DNA of 64,000 nt from Colwellia sp. M166 (GCF_024585285.1 NZ_CP040755.1:3472001-3536000), one strand, 5' to 3'. Counted from the first letter of the stretch, positions 53,711-63,785 are shown. The notes: a model not told the origin generated them from the sequence alone. Numbers and translations are program-made.

Positions 53711-55474
53711 TTATTTCTGTTCACTTAATAGACCGTGCAATTCGCCTATTTCAGTATTAGTCAGTCCAACGGTACGTTGTTTTTCAAACAGCTCATTGCA
53801 ACGGTTTTCTAAAAATTTATTTAGAAAACTTTCTATGATATCAAGAAACGTATTTTCAGCATTTGCAGCTTCAATATGATGTTCTATACACATAATTTTG
53901 TTTAACTGTTTTTCTGCTTCTTGACCTCTAAAATGCTCGATTAATTGCGCACCATTTACCTTTGGGTTTTGCTTGCATAAGGCTAGCAAGGTGTTCAACA
54001 AAGGAATACCCGGCATATTCAATTCACTTAAAATTGCAGGGTCGGGTAATATTTCTACTATATGGGGATGCTCAAGTAATAATGCAATAGCGAGTCTGAT
54101 CGGTGTGATTTTTGTTCGCTTAGTTTTGGTGGTACTTTCAGTGGTATTAGCAAAATTTTTATGGAGTTTTTTTAATTGTATTTCGTTACTTGCACCAAAC
54201 TGATTGGCTAACTTAGTGACCATGGCATCTTTAAGGTTACTCTCTGGAAGCTTAGCTAAATAAGGCTGAAAAGCGCCGACGGCAGCGCCTTTTCCTTCAG
54301 GAGAACTCATATCAATTTGTGTTAATAGGTGCTCAAATAAAAATTGTGATAATGGTGTGGCATTATCTAATATTGTTTCGAAAGCGGCTTGCCCTTGCTC
54401 TCTGATCATCGAGTCAGGATCTTGACCATCAGGCAAGAAAACAAACTTAAGACTATAGCCGTCTTGAATCATCGGCAGCGCATTGTCCATTGCTCGCCAT
54501 GCTGCATCACGACCTGCTCGGTCACCGTCATAGCAGCAAATAACTTCTTTTACTGTTCTAAATAAGGTTTGCAGTTGTTCGGGCGTTGTTGCGGTGCCGA
54601 GTGAGGCAACGGCATAGTCAACACCATGTTGCGCTAGCGCGACCACATCCATATAACCTTCAACAACAACTAGACGGGTTAATTGCTTATTAGCTTGTTT
54701 TGCTTCGTATAAACCATAAAGTTCTTGGCCTTTATGATAAATACGTGTTTCTGGTGAGTTAAGATATTTTGGCGTACCATCACCAAGGACACGTCCACCA
54801 AAACCTATGACGCGACCACGTTTATCACGAATGGGAAATTGTATCCGACCTCTGAATCTATCATAGGGTTTATTTTTATCACCTTGAATAGCCATACCTA
54901 AATCAACAAGCTGCTGATTTATTTGACCACTACGGCCAAATACTTTCATCATGCCATCCCAAGCATCACTGATATAACCTATACCGAAGCGTTTAACTAT
55001 TGCACCGCTTAAACCTCGGCCTTTTAAATAATCAATGGCGACATCTTTATCGCTGGCAACCTTTAATTGCTGCTGAAAAAAACGGCTGATTTGCGCCATT
55101 AATTCATAGTCGTCTTGTTTTTGACTATAGGCTTTTTGATCTTGTTTCTGTTGTGCAGGTGAGCGATTGCTTTGTTCGCGTGGCACTTCCATATTGTAAT
55201 GGGAAGCTAATTCTTCTACGGCATCAGGAAACTCTAAACGTTCGAACTCCATCAAAAACGAAATAGCATTACCATGTTCACCACAACCGAAGCAGTGATA
55301 AAATTGTTTATCTTGACTAACGCTAAATGAAGGCGATTTTTCGGTATGAAATGGGCAACAAGCTTGGTAATTTTTACCGGCTTTTTTTAATGGTACGCGA
55401 GAATCTATTAATTCGACAATATCGGCTCTTGCTAATAAGTCATCAATAAATTGTCGAGGGATCATACCAGCCAT
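53711..55474 (-). CDS. dnaG: DNA primase
   Basis: The 587-residue protein has the CHC2 zinc finger (CPFHTEKSPSFSVS then FYHCFGCGEHG), the TOPRIM core with VVEGYMDVVAL and CCYDGDRAGR, and a C-terminal DnaB-interaction part. ATG 55474 (MAGMIPRQFIDDLLARADIVELI) matches the known start; the ATG at 55501 adds nine unconserved residues. It makes primers for replication. It is part of the rpsU-yqeY-dnaG-rpoD block. Confidence 0.97.
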   Translation of the reverse strand: MAGMIPRQFIDDLLARADIVELIDSRVPLKKAGKNYQACCPFHTEKSPSFSVSQDKQFYHCFGCGEHGNAISFLMEFERLEFPDAVEELASHYNMEVPREQSNRSPAQQKQDQKAYSQKQDDYELMAQISRFFQQQLKVASDKDVAIDYLKGRGLSGAIVKRFGIGYISDAWDGMMKVFGRSGQINQQLVDLGMAIQGDKNKPYDRFRGRIQFPIRDKRGRVIGFGGRVLGDGTPKYLNSPETRIYHKGQELYGLYEAKQANKQLTRLVVVEGYMDVVALAQHGVDYAVASLGTATTPEQLQTLFRTVKEVICCYDGDRAGRDAAWRAMDNALPMIQDGYSLKFVFLPDGQDPDSMIREQGQAAFETILDNATPLSQFLFEHLLTQIDMSSPEGKGAAVGAFQPYLAKLPESNLKDAMVTKLANQFGASNEIQLKKLHKNFANTTESTTKTKRTKITPIRLAIALLLEHPHIVEILPDPAILSELNMPGIPLLNTLLALCKQNPKVNGAQLIEHFRGQEAEKQLNKIMCIEHHIEAANAENTFLDIIESFLNKFLENRCNELFEKQRTVGLTNTEIGELHGLLSEQK

Positions 55475-55556
55475 AAAGTTCATTACATCCAGATAAAACA
55501 TTATTCTACACTAATAAAATTAGTGTCATAGAAAGTTATTGCATTCTAATTAAAAT

Positions 55557-55587
55557 AAAACCGCGAGGCCAAGGCTATCGCGGTTTT
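55557..55587 (-). terminator. hairpin between yqeY and dnaG
   Basis: AAAACCGCGA (55557-55566) pairs with TCGCGGTTTT (55578-55587). On the minus strand the stem ends in a T run, so it acts as a full or partial terminator after yqeY, as in the classical operon, where a terminator reduces dnaG expression relative to rpsU. Confidence 0.8.
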
Positions 55588-55625
55588 TATTTAGAATGAA
55601 CATTGAAGTTCGAATGGAAGATTAA

Positions 55626-56072
55626 CTAACTGTTTAAAACTGCTTTAATTTGACCGCTTACAGCGCCCATATCAGCCTTACCTTGCATTAACGGTTTCAA
55701 CACCGCCATTACTTTACCCATATCAGCCATTGAGGTTGCACCGGTGTCGGCAATTGCTTTTGTGATCAATTGGTTAATTTCATCTGCTGATAATGGTTGC
55801 GGGAGAAAATCTTCTATGGCGCTGATTTCTGCAGCTTCTTTAGCTGCTAATTCATCGCGACCACCGTCAGTAAACATTTTGATAGACTCTTTACGTTGTT
55901 TAACCATTTTGGTTAACAAGGCAATGATATTGTCATCAGTTGCTTCTGTGTTGTGATCAATTTCTGCCTGCTTTATCGCAGATAATGCCATACGAATTAC
56001 ACCAAGACGAATTTTGTCTTTAGCACGCATGGCAATTTTCATTTCATCTTTAAGTTGGCTAAGTAGACTCAT
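55626..56072 (-). CDS. yqeY: GatB/YqeY-domain protein
   Basis: The 148-residue protein has the YqeY pattern: LKDEMKIAMRAKDKIRLGVIRMALSAIKQAEID, VKQRKESIKMF, EDFLPQPLSADEINQLI and the GKVMAVLKPLMQGKADMGAVSGQIKAVL end. The domain resembles the tail of GatB and may bind tRNA; the exact role is unknown. It is placed between rpsU and dnaG, the usual position in gammaproteobacteria. Confidence 0.95.
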   Translation of the reverse strand: MSLLSQLKDEMKIAMRAKDKIRLGVIRMALSAIKQAEIDHNTEATDDNIIALLTKMVKQRKESIKMFTDGGRDELAAKEAAEISAIEDFLPQPLSADEINQLITKAIADTGATSMADMGKVMAVLKPLMQGKADMGAVSGQIKAVLNS

Positions 56073-56125
56073 GATTTAATTTACTCTTAAGTTAACTCAG
56101 TTGACCTAGGATTTACTAAGGTATC

Positions 56126-56341
56126 TTAGTACATGCGAACGCGACGAGCGTTCTCACGAGAAACTTTTTTAGCTGCACGTTTAACTGCTGCTGCTTTCTT
56201 ACGCTTACGTTCCCAAGTTGGCTTTTCGTAAGATTCGCGACGGCGAACCTCAGAAAGGATACCTGCTTTTTCACATGAACGTTTGAAACGACGTAATGCA
56301 ACGTCAAATGGTTCGTTTTCTCTTACTTTAATTACTGGCAT
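56126..56341 (-). CDS. rpsU: 30S ribosomal protein S21
   Basis: The 71-residue basic protein [26 protein letters not shown] is the well-conserved S21 sequence, and the Arg/Lys-rich tail is also typical. It is a small-subunit protein near the anti-Shine-Dalgarno region. It is the first gene of the rpsU-yqeY-dnaG-rpoD block. Confidence 0.98.
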   Translation of the reverse strand: MPVIKVRENEPFDVALRRFKRSCEKAGILSEVRRRESYEKPTWERKRKKAAAVKRAAKKVSRENARRVRMY

Positions 56342-56732
56342 GTACTGTTTTACCTTAGTTAGAAATCTATATAAATCGGTGTCTGATTTCAGCTAAATAG
56401 CCTCATCTTCACCCACTCTATTAAAAATTGGTGCCGTATTCTAAAGCGAACACTACGGTAATGTAAAGGAGTAATCATTATTTCGTGCAGTTTTAGTGTC
56501 ATTGCGCTTTAAATTCGGTTATTTGACAAAGCAAAGACTGACTTGCTTTGGTTATTTTAAAAGGACGTTAAATGAAAACGAAAATATTTTAGTTGTCATT
56601 ATATGCACTATAAATTGAAAGTTGCGGGCTCGATAGGTAAAATCATCGGCCAAATGTAACTGCTGACTTAATGTTGCAGTTTTCGACTTCTTTGACAGCA
56701 GAGCTATTTTAGTTCTAGGTAAATAAAAAACT
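56342..56732. promoter_or_regulatory. divergent intergenic region of rpsU and tsaD
   Basis: This 391-bp stretch separates the divergent rpsU and tsaD genes and has no open frame with coding character. Promoters for both must lie here. No -35/-10 pair stands out clearly enough to assign. Confidence 0.5.
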
Positions 56733-57782
56733 ATGCGAATTTTAGGTATTGAAACTTCTTGTGATGAAACCGGTATTGCGATCTATGATGATGGCCAAGG
56801 GGATCTACCTAAAGGCATAGTTGCACATCGACTATATAGTCAAATTGCCGTTCATGCCGATTATGGTGGCGTAGTGCCAGAGTTAGCGTCACGTGATCAT
56901 GTGCGTAAAACTATTCCGTTAATTAAAGAAGTACTTGCTGAAGCTAATTTGACACCTGCTGATTTAGATGGCGTAGCCTATACAGCAGGGCCTGGTTTAA
57001 TCGGTGCTTTACTTGTGGGGTGTTCAATTGGTCGCAGCTTAGCTTATGGCTGGGATTTACCCGCAGTACCTGTACATCATATGGAAGGGCATTTATTAGC
57101 CCCAATGTTAGAAGAAAATATACCTGAATTTCCTTTTGTCGCCTTATTAGTGTCGGGCGGTCATACCATGTTAGTGCGTGTTGATGGCATTGGTCATTAT
57201 GAATTACTGGGTGAATCAGTAGATGATGCCGCCGGTGAAGCCTTCGACAAAACGGCTAAGTTATTAGGCTTGGATTATCCTGGTGGCCCAGTATTAGCGA
57301 AAATGGCAGAAAGTGGTAGAAAAGGGCGCTTTAAATTTCCGAGGCCAATGACCGATAGACCTGGGCTAGATTTTAGTTTTAGTGGTTTGAAAACGTCAGC
57401 TGCTAATACCATTCGCAAAGAAAGTCATGATGAATTAACTGCTGAGCAAAAAGCACAAACACAAGCTGATATTGCTTATGCTTTCCAAGAAGCAGTCGTT
57501 GATACGCTTGCCATCAAATGTAAAAGAGCCTTAAAACAATGTGATTTAAATCGTTTAGTGATTGCGGGCGGCGTTAGTGCTAATACCGCGTTAAGAGAAA
57601 AGTTAGCAGAGATAACTAAAAAACTCGGCGGCGAAGTCTTCTACCCTCGACCTGAATTTTGTACTGATAATGGCGCTATGATTGCCTACGCAGGTTTACA
57701 ACGTTTAAAGGCGGGTGTTGATACTGACTTAACTTTTAAAGCAACTCCGCGTTGGCCATTAGATACTTTAGAAGCAATATAG
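56733..57782 (+). CDS. tsaD: tRNA N6-adenosine threonylcarbamoyltransferase
   Basis: The 349-residue protein is a classic Kae1/Tsa[20 protein letters not shown], the metal-binding [27 protein letters not shown], and the C-terminal [12 protein letters not shown]. It transfers threonylcarbamoyl to A37 of ANN-decoding tRNAs together with TsaB and TsaE. It is divergent from rpsU, the conserved gene order in gammaproteobacteria. Confidence 0.98.
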   Translation: MRILGIETSCDETGIAIYDDGQGDLPKGIVAHRLYSQIAVHADYGGVVPELASRDHVRKTIPLIKEVLAEANLTPADLDGVAYTAGPGLIGALLVGCSIGRSLAYGWDLPAVPVHHMEGHLLAPMLEENIPEFPFVALLVSGGHTMLVRVDGIGHYELLGESVDDAAGEAFDKTAKLLGLDYPGGPVLAKMAESGRKGRFKFPRPMTDRPGLDFSFSGLKTSAANTIRKESHDELTAEQKAQTQADIAYAFQEAVVDTLAIKCKRALKQCDLNRLVIAGGVSANTALREKLAEITKKLGGEVFYPRPEFCTDNGAMIAYAGLQRLKAGVDTDLTFKATPRWPLDTLEAI

Positions 57783-57795
57783 CAGCAAGTCATGA

Positions 57796-58368
57796 TTACT
57801 TTTTGCTGAAGGATATCTTGGGTTCTTTGCCTTGCAGTAATCTAATAATGTTCTCTTTGTGCCTAAATATAATCAATCCAGACAACATTAATACCGGATA
57901 GACATAGATTGGTTTTAATAGCCAAGTATATAACGGCGCCACAGCTACAGTAACAATGGCGGCCAAGCTTGAATAGCGAGTGACTTTCGCGACCAATAAC
58001 CACGTTAAGATCAATAGCCCGCCCAAATCTAAACCAATAGGCAACAAGACACCAAATGCCGTAGCAACTGCTTTACCACCATTAAAGTTGAAAAATATTG
58101 GATACATGTGCCCTAAACAAGCTGCAACAGCAATAATACCTAAGTATACCGGCTCTAAACCTAAGAAGTAGCCGCCCCATACCGGTAAGGTGCCTTTTAG
58201 TATGTCAAAGAGTAGCACTGATGCAGCAACAAATTTATTGCTGATACGTAATACGTTGGTAGCGCCGGGGTTTTTTGAGCCAGTGGAACGAGGATCGGGT
58301 AAATTCAAAAGTTTACAAAGTAATATGGCACTCGAAATTGAACCTACTAAGTAAGCCAATACGACCAT
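57796..58368 (-). CDS. plsY: acyl-phosphate glycerol-3-phosphate acyltransferase
   Basis: The 190-residue membrane protein has the three PlsY motifs: [29 protein letters not shown] and [17 protein letters not shown]. It adds the first acyl chain to glycerol 3-phosphate in phospholipid synthesis. It is convergent with tsaD (13 bp apart) and divergent from folB. Confidence 0.96.
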   Translation of the reverse strand: MVVLAYLVGSISSAILLCKLLNLPDPRSTGSKNPGATNVLRISNKFVAASVLLFDILKGTLPVWGGYFLGLEPVYLGIIAVAACLGHMYPIFFNFNGGKAVATAFGVLLPIGLDLGGLLILTWLLVAKVTRYSSLAAIVTVAVAPLYTWLLKPIYVYPVLMLSGLIIFRHKENIIRLLQGKEPKISFSKK

Positions 58369-58594
58369 TACACCTGTAATAAGTAAACTACTAATACAAA
58401 GTTCCTTTTGAGTTTCGTTCGGTAAAAGTATAAAAAAAAATTTCTTTAGCGCTTTTTCTCATTGTAGCGCGTTGATTACTAGTTTTTCTAGACCTGCACA
58501 GGTAAACTCGCCATTTATTTTCTAAATCAGCTAGTGGCGATTGTTTGTACTATTTTCGATTAGCGCCATAGCAAACCATATAAAGGGTCTTAAT

Positions 58595-58966
58595 GTGGAT
58601 AAAGTCTATATTGAAGGATTAACCTTTCAAACAACGATCGGTTTTTATCAGTGGGAAAAAGAAATAAAACAAACACTGGTGATTGATCTCGCGATGGGCT
58701 GGAATACAGCACAAGCAGCAGAAAATGATGAGTTAGCTAAAACACTTGATTATGCTGCAATCTCTGAAGCCGTGGTTGAATTTGCTAATGCTAATCCTGT
58801 TGATTTAATTGAAACGCTTGCTGAACGTATTGCTGCTTTCCTTATTGATACCTATCAAATTCCTTGGTTGCGTTTAAAGTTAATGAAACCAACGGCAGTA
58901 CATAATGCAATCACTGTCGGCGTTGAGATTGAACGTAGTCGAGAGCCATCAGGTCAAGCATTGTAA
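58595..58966 (+). CDS. folB: dihydroneopterin aldolase
   Basis: The 123-residue protein DKVYIEGLTFQTTIGFYQWEKEIKQTLVIDLAM matches FolB with the catalytic Glu and Tyr region and LIETLAERIAAFLI. The start is GTG 58595 behind AAAGGG, which gives the usual N-terminus; the ATG at 58541 would add 18 unconserved residues. It converts dihydroneopterin in folate synthesis. Its stop overlaps the ATG of folK. Confidence 0.93.
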   Translation: MDKVYIEGLTFQTTIGFYQWEKEIKQTLVIDLAMGWNTAQAAENDELAKTLDYAAISEAVVEFANANPVDLIETLAERIAAFLIDTYQIPWLRLKLMKPTAVHNAITVGVEIERSREPSGQAL

Positions 58967-59472
58967 TGGCTGACATTTATATTTCTCTTGGTAGCAATAT
59001 TAATCGTCAATATCATATTGAACAGGGACTTAATGCGTTAACTGATGCCTTTGGTTTACTGACCTTATCGTCATTATTTGAAAGTGAGGCTGTTGGTTTT
59101 GCTGGTAAAGCATTTTACAATATGGTGGTTGCTGTTAAGACTGAACTGAGCTTAGCTGAAGTCGCTACTATACTAAGAACAATAGAATTTTCCTATGGTC
59201 GCAGCCAAGATGCGAAAAAATTTAGTCCGCGCACATTAGACTTAGACTTGCTACTTTATGGCGATGTTATTACTGATACTCCAGCACAAATCCCTCGAGA
59301 TGAAATTACAAAAAACGCTTTCGTATTATGGCCTTTAGCTGAACTTGCGGGGCAATTAACTCACCCAACTATGGCTAAAAGCTACAACGAGTTATGGCAA
59401 CAATACGACAAGAATCAACAAAAATTAAAAAAAGTCCCTTTAGTTTGGGCAAATGAAAATAGGGAAAGATAA
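58966..59472 (+). CDS. folK: 2-amino-4-hydroxy-6-hydroxymethyldihydropteridine diphosphokinase
   Basis: The 168-residue protein has YISLGSNINRQYHIEQGL, FYNMVVAVKT and the HPPK signature FSPRTLDLDLLLYG with the Asp pair that binds Mg-ATP. It follows FolB in the pathway and in the operon, with overlapping stop and start codons (TAATG). Confidence 0.97.
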   Translation: MADIYISLGSNINRQYHIEQGLNALTDAFGLLTLSSLFESEAVGFAGKAFYNMVVAVKTELSLAEVATILRTIEFSYGRSQDAKKFSPRTLDLDLLLYGDVITDTPAQIPRDEITKNAFVLWPLAELAGQLTHPTMAKSYNELWQQYDKNQQKLKKVPLVWANENRER

Positions 59473-59477
59473 CCAGT

Positions 59478-60290
59478 ATGAGTACAATTGATGTATTTAT
59501 TTTAGCGATAATTCAAGGCTTAACGGAATTTTTACCGATATCGAGTTCCGCACATTTAATTTTACCATCGGCCGTTTTTGGCTGGCAAGATCAAGGTCAA
59601 GCTTTAGATGTTGCGCTACATGTTGGTACCTTGCTTGCCGTTGTGCTTTATTTTCGTAAAGAAGTTGGCAGTATGACTGTGGCATGGTTTGGTACGGTTG
59701 GCGTTGGCCCAGAAAAAAAATATAACAGCTTTGACGGCAAGCTTGCATGGTGGATTATACTGGCATCAATTCCATTAGGTATTGTGGGATTATTGGGCAA
59801 AGACTTTATTGAAGCAAACCTGCGCTCAGCTGCTGTTATTGCTATTACTACTTTAGTGTTTGGTATCTTATTAGGTTTTGCTGATATAAAAGCCAAAGAA
59901 AATGTCAGCGTTGAAAAGCTGGGTTTTAAAGGTGCAATGATTATTGGCTTAGCGCAAGTGCTGGCATTAATACCCGGTACTTCACGTTCTGGCATCACCA
60001 TGACTTTAGGCTTAATGTTAGGGTTAAATAAAGAAAATGCCGCACGTTTTTCATTTTTGTTATCAATTCCTGCCATCGTGATGAGCGGCGGTTATTTAAC
60101 CTATAAATTAATATCATCGGCTGAGCCGGTTGACTGGAGTACATTAGGTTTAGGCAGCATCTTGGCATTCTTTAGTGCTTATGCCTGTATTCACTACTTT
60201 TTAATTTTAGTCAGTAAAGTAGGTATGATGCCATTCGTGATTTATCGTTTAATTCTTGGCGCTGGTCTGCTTTGGTTTGTACTGGGATAA
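59478..60290 (+). CDS. uppP: undecaprenyl-diphosphatase
   Basis: The 270-residue membrane protein has the BacA/UppP motifs LTEFLPISSSAHLILP and LIPGTSRSGITMTLGLMLG. It recycles the lipid carrier for peptidoglycan synthesis. It starts 5 bp after folK, and a strong terminator follows. Confidence 0.97.
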   Translation: MSTIDVFILAIIQGLTEFLPISSSAHLILPSAVFGWQDQGQALDVALHVGTLLAVVLYFRKEVGSMTVAWFGTVGVGPEKKYNSFDGKLAWWIILASIPLGIVGLLGKDFIEANLRSAAVIAITTLVFGILLGFADIKAKENVSVEKLGFKGAMIIGLAQVLALIPGTSRSGITMTLGLMLGLNKENAARFSFLLSIPAIVMSGGYLTYKLISSAEPVDWSTLGLGSILAFFSAYACIHYFLILVSKVGMMPFVIYRLILGAGLLWFVLG

Positions 60291-60312
60291 TTGCTACACT
60301 ATAGCCAATTTT

Positions 60313-60335
60313 AAAACGCGCTTTGGCGCGTTTTT
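60313..60335 (+). terminator. intrinsic terminator after uppP
   Basis: AAAACGCGC (60313-60321) pairs with GCGCGTTTT (60326-60334), with a 4-base loop and a T tract. It ends the folB-folK-uppP transcript. Confidence 0.92.
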
Positions 60336-60490
60336 GTTATACATATACTGATGCCAAGCGTGATACGCGAGCATTATTTTATCTACTCAGGCAGTACTAA
60401 TGGACTATTGGGCTTTCTAAAAAGCCTAGGTAAACTTGGCTTCTGAACCGAATATGGTAGATATTCACCTGATTAAAAGTGAGATTTTTG

Positions 60491-61645
60491 ATGGATTTGT
60501 CTTTAACTGAAGAACAAATGATGATTCAAGATATGGCGAAAAAATTTGCCGAAAGTGAACTCGCACCGGTAGCTGCGCAGCTTGATGAAACGATGGATCA
60601 AAAGCTATTTTTGGCTAATTTAGCACAATTGACCGAACTAGGTTTTATGGGCTTAAACATCAAAGCTGAATATGGCGGCGTTGAAGCCGGCAGTGTTGCC
60701 TTTAGTTTAGCTATTACCGAACTTGCTCGTGCTTGTGCTTCAACTGCGGTAACAACATCGGTGACCAATATGGTCGCTGAGGTGATTCAGGCCGTTGGTA
60801 ATGAAGAGCAAAAGCAAAAGCATTTACCAAAGCTTTGTAGTGGTGAGTATCGCGCCGGTGGCTTTTGTTTAACGGAAGCAACTGCAGGTTCTGATCCCGC
60901 AGGGATGAAAACTCAAGCAGTTAAAGACGGAGATGATTACCTTATTAGCGGCAGTAAACTTTATATCACCAGTGGTTCATTCGCTGATGTTTTTGTGGTT
61001 TGGGCAGTTACTGACCCAGCAGCGAAAAAAGGTAAAGGTATCTCGTGTTTTATTGTTGAAGCCAACACTGCCGGTATTACTATTGGTAAAGCTGAAGGTA
61101 AAATGGGCCAGAAGGCGTCACCAACCAATGAAGTGCACTTTGACAATTGCCGTGTACCAGCTTCAGCCTTGATGGGTGCTGAAAACAAAGGTTTTGGCGT
61201 TGCGGTAGGTGAACTTGCCGGTGGCCGTATTGGTATTGGCTCGTTAGCACTGGGCGTTGGTCTTGCTGCACTTGATTACGCTAAAGCTCACATTGTTGAG
61301 CGTAAACAATTTGGTCAGTCATTGGCTAATTTTCAAGGACTGCAGTGGAAGCTTGCTGAACGTTATACTGAAATGGAAGCGGCGCGTTTATTGTTAATGC
61401 AAGCAGCATATACCAAAGAGCAAGGCCAACCTTTTGGTATGGCAGCGTCAATGGCCAAATTATTTGCTACTGAGAATGCAAATAAAGCCTGTTATGACGC
61501 TTTGCAGTTAATGGGCGGTGCGGGCTATATTCGAGAATACCCACTTGAGCGTATGGCGCGTGATGTGCGCGTAACTTCAATTTATGAAGGTACGAGTGAA
61601 ATTCAAAAAGTGATTATTGCTCGAGAATTATTACAAAAAGTGTAG
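60491..61645 (+). CDS. acyl-CoA dehydrogenase
   Basis: The 384-residue protein shows the ACAD family features: LTEEQMMIQDMAKKFAESELAP, FCLTEATAGSDPAGMKTQA, KLYITSGSFADVFVVWA, GGRIGIGSLALG, LMGGAGYIREYPLERMARDVRV and the catalytic Glu in SIYEGTSEIQK. It oxidises acyl-CoA with FAD; the substrate chain cannot be told from the sequence. The ATG at 60491 (MDLSLTEEQ) is preferred over the GTG at 60479. It stands alone between two terminators. Confidence 0.93.
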   Translation: MDLSLTEEQMMIQDMAKKFAESELAPVAAQLDETMDQKLFLANLAQLTELGFMGLNIKAEYGGVEAGSVAFSLAITELARACASTAVTTSVTNMVAEVIQAVGNEEQKQKHLPKLCSGEYRAGGFCLTEATAGSDPAGMKTQAVKDGDDYLISGSKLYITSGSFADVFVVWAVTDPAAKKGKGISCFIVEANTAGITIGKAEGKMGQKASPTNEVHFDNCRVPASALMGAENKGFGVAVGELAGGRIGIGSLALGVGLAALDYAKAHIVERKQFGQSLANFQGLQWKLAERYTEMEAARLLLMQAAYTKEQGQPFGMAASMAKLFATENANKACYDALQLMGGAGYIREYPLERMARDVRVTSIYEGTSEIQKVIIARELLQKV

Positions 61646-61675
61646 GGCGTATATCTTGAGATAGCCCACTTATTT

Positions 61676-61710
61676 AAACGGACATTGGCTGAGCTGATGT
61701 CCGTTTTTTT
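61676..61710 (+). terminator. intrinsic terminator after the acyl-CoA dehydrogenase gene
   Basis: AAACGGACAT (61676-61685) pairs with ATGTCCGTTT (61697-61706), followed by a T run. Confidence 0.92.
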
Positions 61711-61833
61711 GTGATATTTTTAAGACTTTTTAAAATAAAATTTAACGATTATTTCTCTCAATTATAATTAGCGGCTTGTATCTTCAGGGTTTGGCCCCAC
61801 TTTAAAATCATATATCTTATTATTGGAACTGCA

Positions 61834-62682
61834 TTGATGATGAACTCTATTGCGATCACCTTAGAAAACTTTCAACAAGTTATTATTGAAGAATCAAAAA
61901 ACCAACTTGTATTGGTTGATTTTTGGGCCCAACAAATCCCTGAAAGTACCGAACTGCGAGATAAGTTAACAACAGCATTAGCTAATCATGGTGATACGAT
62001 ACTGTTTGCAACGGTTGACTGTGAGACGCAGGGGCAAATTGCTCAGCAGTTTGGTATTCAAGGTTTACCAACGGCGGTTTTAGTCAAAGATGGTCAGCCA
62101 CTTGATGGCTTAACTGGTCCACAAACTGATGCAAGCATTAATGAGTTTTTAGCTAAATATTTACCCAAAGAGCAAGACTTACTGTTAGTGCAAGCTAAAG
62201 ATTTATTAGCTGAAGGTAACGTTGCTGAGGCATTTCCTATTATCAGCCAAGCTTATCAACTCGATAATGAGCGGGCTGACATTAAGTTAGTGTTAGCCAA
62301 TGTTTATATTCAAACGGGTAAGATCACTGAGGCAGAGTTGTTACTGAAAAGTATCAAAATGATTGATCAAGACAGTGATTATCAATCCTTAATAGCAAAG
62401 TTGGAATTAGCAAGCCAAGCTGCGGACTCTCCTGAAATTCAAGCACTTGAACAGCAGTTGCTTAATGAACCGGAGAATGTTGAGTTACAGCAGAAATTGG
62501 CGGCACAGTATAGCCAAGTTAACCGTTATGAAGATGCACTCGCTATTCTGTTTCGCTTAGTGCAAAACAATGGTGCTGATATTGCGAGCAAAGATTTATT
62601 GCTTGATGTCTTGAAGTCCTTACCTGATGGTGATGCGTTAGCAAGCAAATACCGCCGTAAACTTTACACTTTGATGTATTAA
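61834..62682 (+). CDS. cnoX: thioredoxin-like/TPR co-chaperone CnoX (YbbN)
   Basis: The 282-residue protein has an N-terminal thioredoxin fold (VLVDFWAQQIPESTELRDKL, FGIQGLPTAVLVKDG) and C-terminal TPR repeats (AEGNVAEAFPIISQAYQLDNERADIKLVLANVYIQTG and the following). The thioredoxin active site has no CxxC (AQQIPES in its place), so it cannot act as a disulfide reductase; several gammaproteobacterial YbbN proteins also lack a full site. CnoX protects proteins during hypochlorous-acid stress and passes them to GroEL and DnaK. Confidence 0.9.
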   Translation: MMMNSIAITLENFQQVIIEESKNQLVLVDFWAQQIPESTELRDKLTTALANHGDTILFATVDCETQGQIAQQFGIQGLPTAVLVKDGQPLDGLTGPQTDASINEFLAKYLPKEQDLLLVQAKDLLAEGNVAEAFPIISQAYQLDNERADIKLVLANVYIQTGKITEAELLLKSIKMIDQDSDYQSLIAKLELASQAADSPEIQALEQQLLNEPENVELQQKLAAQYSQVNRYEDALAILFRLVQNNGADIASKDLLLDVLKSLPDGDALASKYRRKLYTLMY

Positions 62683-62933
62683 TACTTCTAGGGTTTTAAA
62701 TAACCTGAGTCCTAGATAAGCTAAGTCCGTCAATGCTACGATTTCTGCGTGAAACAGCATTAAATTTGCGACTAATAGCTCGCTATTAGGTATACAAATC
62801 AGCCTTGATTCACGTAAAACTTATCACATTGATAATAAATTATGCGACTAATTTTATAATTGACTAAAGTGATTGTAACCATTGCACTATACTAATTTCT
62901 TCGCACATCCATTATCCCGAACTCAGGTTAAAT
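62683..62933. other. intergenic stretch with short dyads
   Basis: No gene is seen. A perfect hairpin CTAATAG/CTATTAG around CTCG lies near 62772-62789. The rest is AT-rich and without coding character. Confidence 0.5.
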
Positions 62934-62965
62934 AAAAAGCATAACAGTAGATTGTTATGCTTTTT
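62934..62965. terminator. bidirectional terminator between cnoX and msrA
   Basis: AAAAAGCATAACA (62934-62946) pairs with TGTTATGCTTTTT (62953-62965) around a 6-base loop, with A and T tracts on both sides. It can end msrA and the convergent cnoX transcript. Confidence 0.93.
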
Positions 62966-63033
62966 TGATTTGCAGCCGCTGTAGCAAAGATTTTAAGTTT
63001 CACTGAGTGAGAAGACATTTATTAGAATTGCTA

Positions 63034-63594
63034 TTACGCAGCAGAAATAGCTTGTTCTTCGCTCTTGAGTAAATGTGAAAACTCGCTGAGAAATTTTTGG
63101 ATTTTTCTCGCGACCACTAACTGGCAGTACTTATTTTCAGGGTTGTTAGTGACATAATCTTGATGATAACTTTCGGCACTAGAGAAATTATTCACGGCTT
63201 TGACCGTGGTGACTATCGCTTGCTCAAATTCTTCTGTGCTATTTAATTGCGCAATTCTCGCTTCGGCAATCTCCTGCTGCTCAGTAGTATGGAACAGAAT
63301 CGTTGAGCGATATTGGCTACCAATATCATCACCTTGACGATTTAAGCTTGTTGGATCATGAATAGCAAAAAATACCGTTAATATCGTTTCTATATCCAGT
63401 AATGTCGTATCAAAAGTTATTTGCACCACTTCGGCATGATTAGCTGTCCCATTACAAACTTGCTCGTAGCTTGGGTTGATAATATCACCATCAGCGTAAC
63501 CACTGACCACTGAAACGATACCTTCAATTCGGGCAAAAATATTTTCAACGCACCAAAAGCAACCTGCGCCTAATGTTATTTTCTCGATGCTCAT
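63034..63594 (-). CDS. msrA: peptide-methionine (S)-S-oxide reductase
   Basis: The 186-residue protein has the MsrA catalytic motif GAGCFWCVENIFARIEGI, then GYADGDIINPSYEQVCNGTANHAEVVQITFD and SYHQDYVTNNPENKYCQ. It repairs S-sulfoxides of Met using thioredoxin; the late Cys in NKYCQ may be the resolving one. Tandem MetJ-like boxes lie 60-125 bp upstream. Confidence 0.97.
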   Translation of the reverse strand: MSIEKITLGAGCFWCVENIFARIEGIVSVVSGYADGDIINPSYEQVCNGTANHAEVVQITFDTTLLDIETILTVFFAIHDPTSLNRQGDDIGSQYRSTILFHTTEQQEIAEARIAQLNSTEEFEQAIVTTVKAVNNFSSAESYHQDYVTNNPENKYCQLVVARKIQKFLSEFSHLLKSEEQAISAA

Positions 63595-63651
63595 CGCTTT
63601 TTCCTTTGAAAAATTCTTAATATTAAATGACGTTTTATAGTTTAAGTTTTA

Positions 63652-63719
63652 AAACGTATAGACGTCTATATGTTTATAAGCAGAATGTATCACTCGGACG
63701 TTTAGATGTCTATATGTTT
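63652..63719 (-). promoter_or_regulatory. two triple arrays of MetJ boxes upstream of msrA
   Basis: Array 1 has three adjacent 8-mers: AAACGTAT (63652-63659), AGACGTCT (63660-63667, the exact MetJ consensus) and ATATGTTT (63668-63675). Array 2 has GGACGTTT (63696-63703), AGATGTCT (63704-63711) and ATATGTTT (63712-63719). MetJ binds tandem 8-bp boxes cooperatively when SAM is high. The arrays lie in the msrA promoter region, so msrA is probably in the methionine regulon. Confidence 0.8.
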
Positions 63720-63785
63720 TTTGATGGTTTATGGTAAATGATCAGGTGACTAAATAACTTGCTTGATGAAGCTATTAATAAGTAG

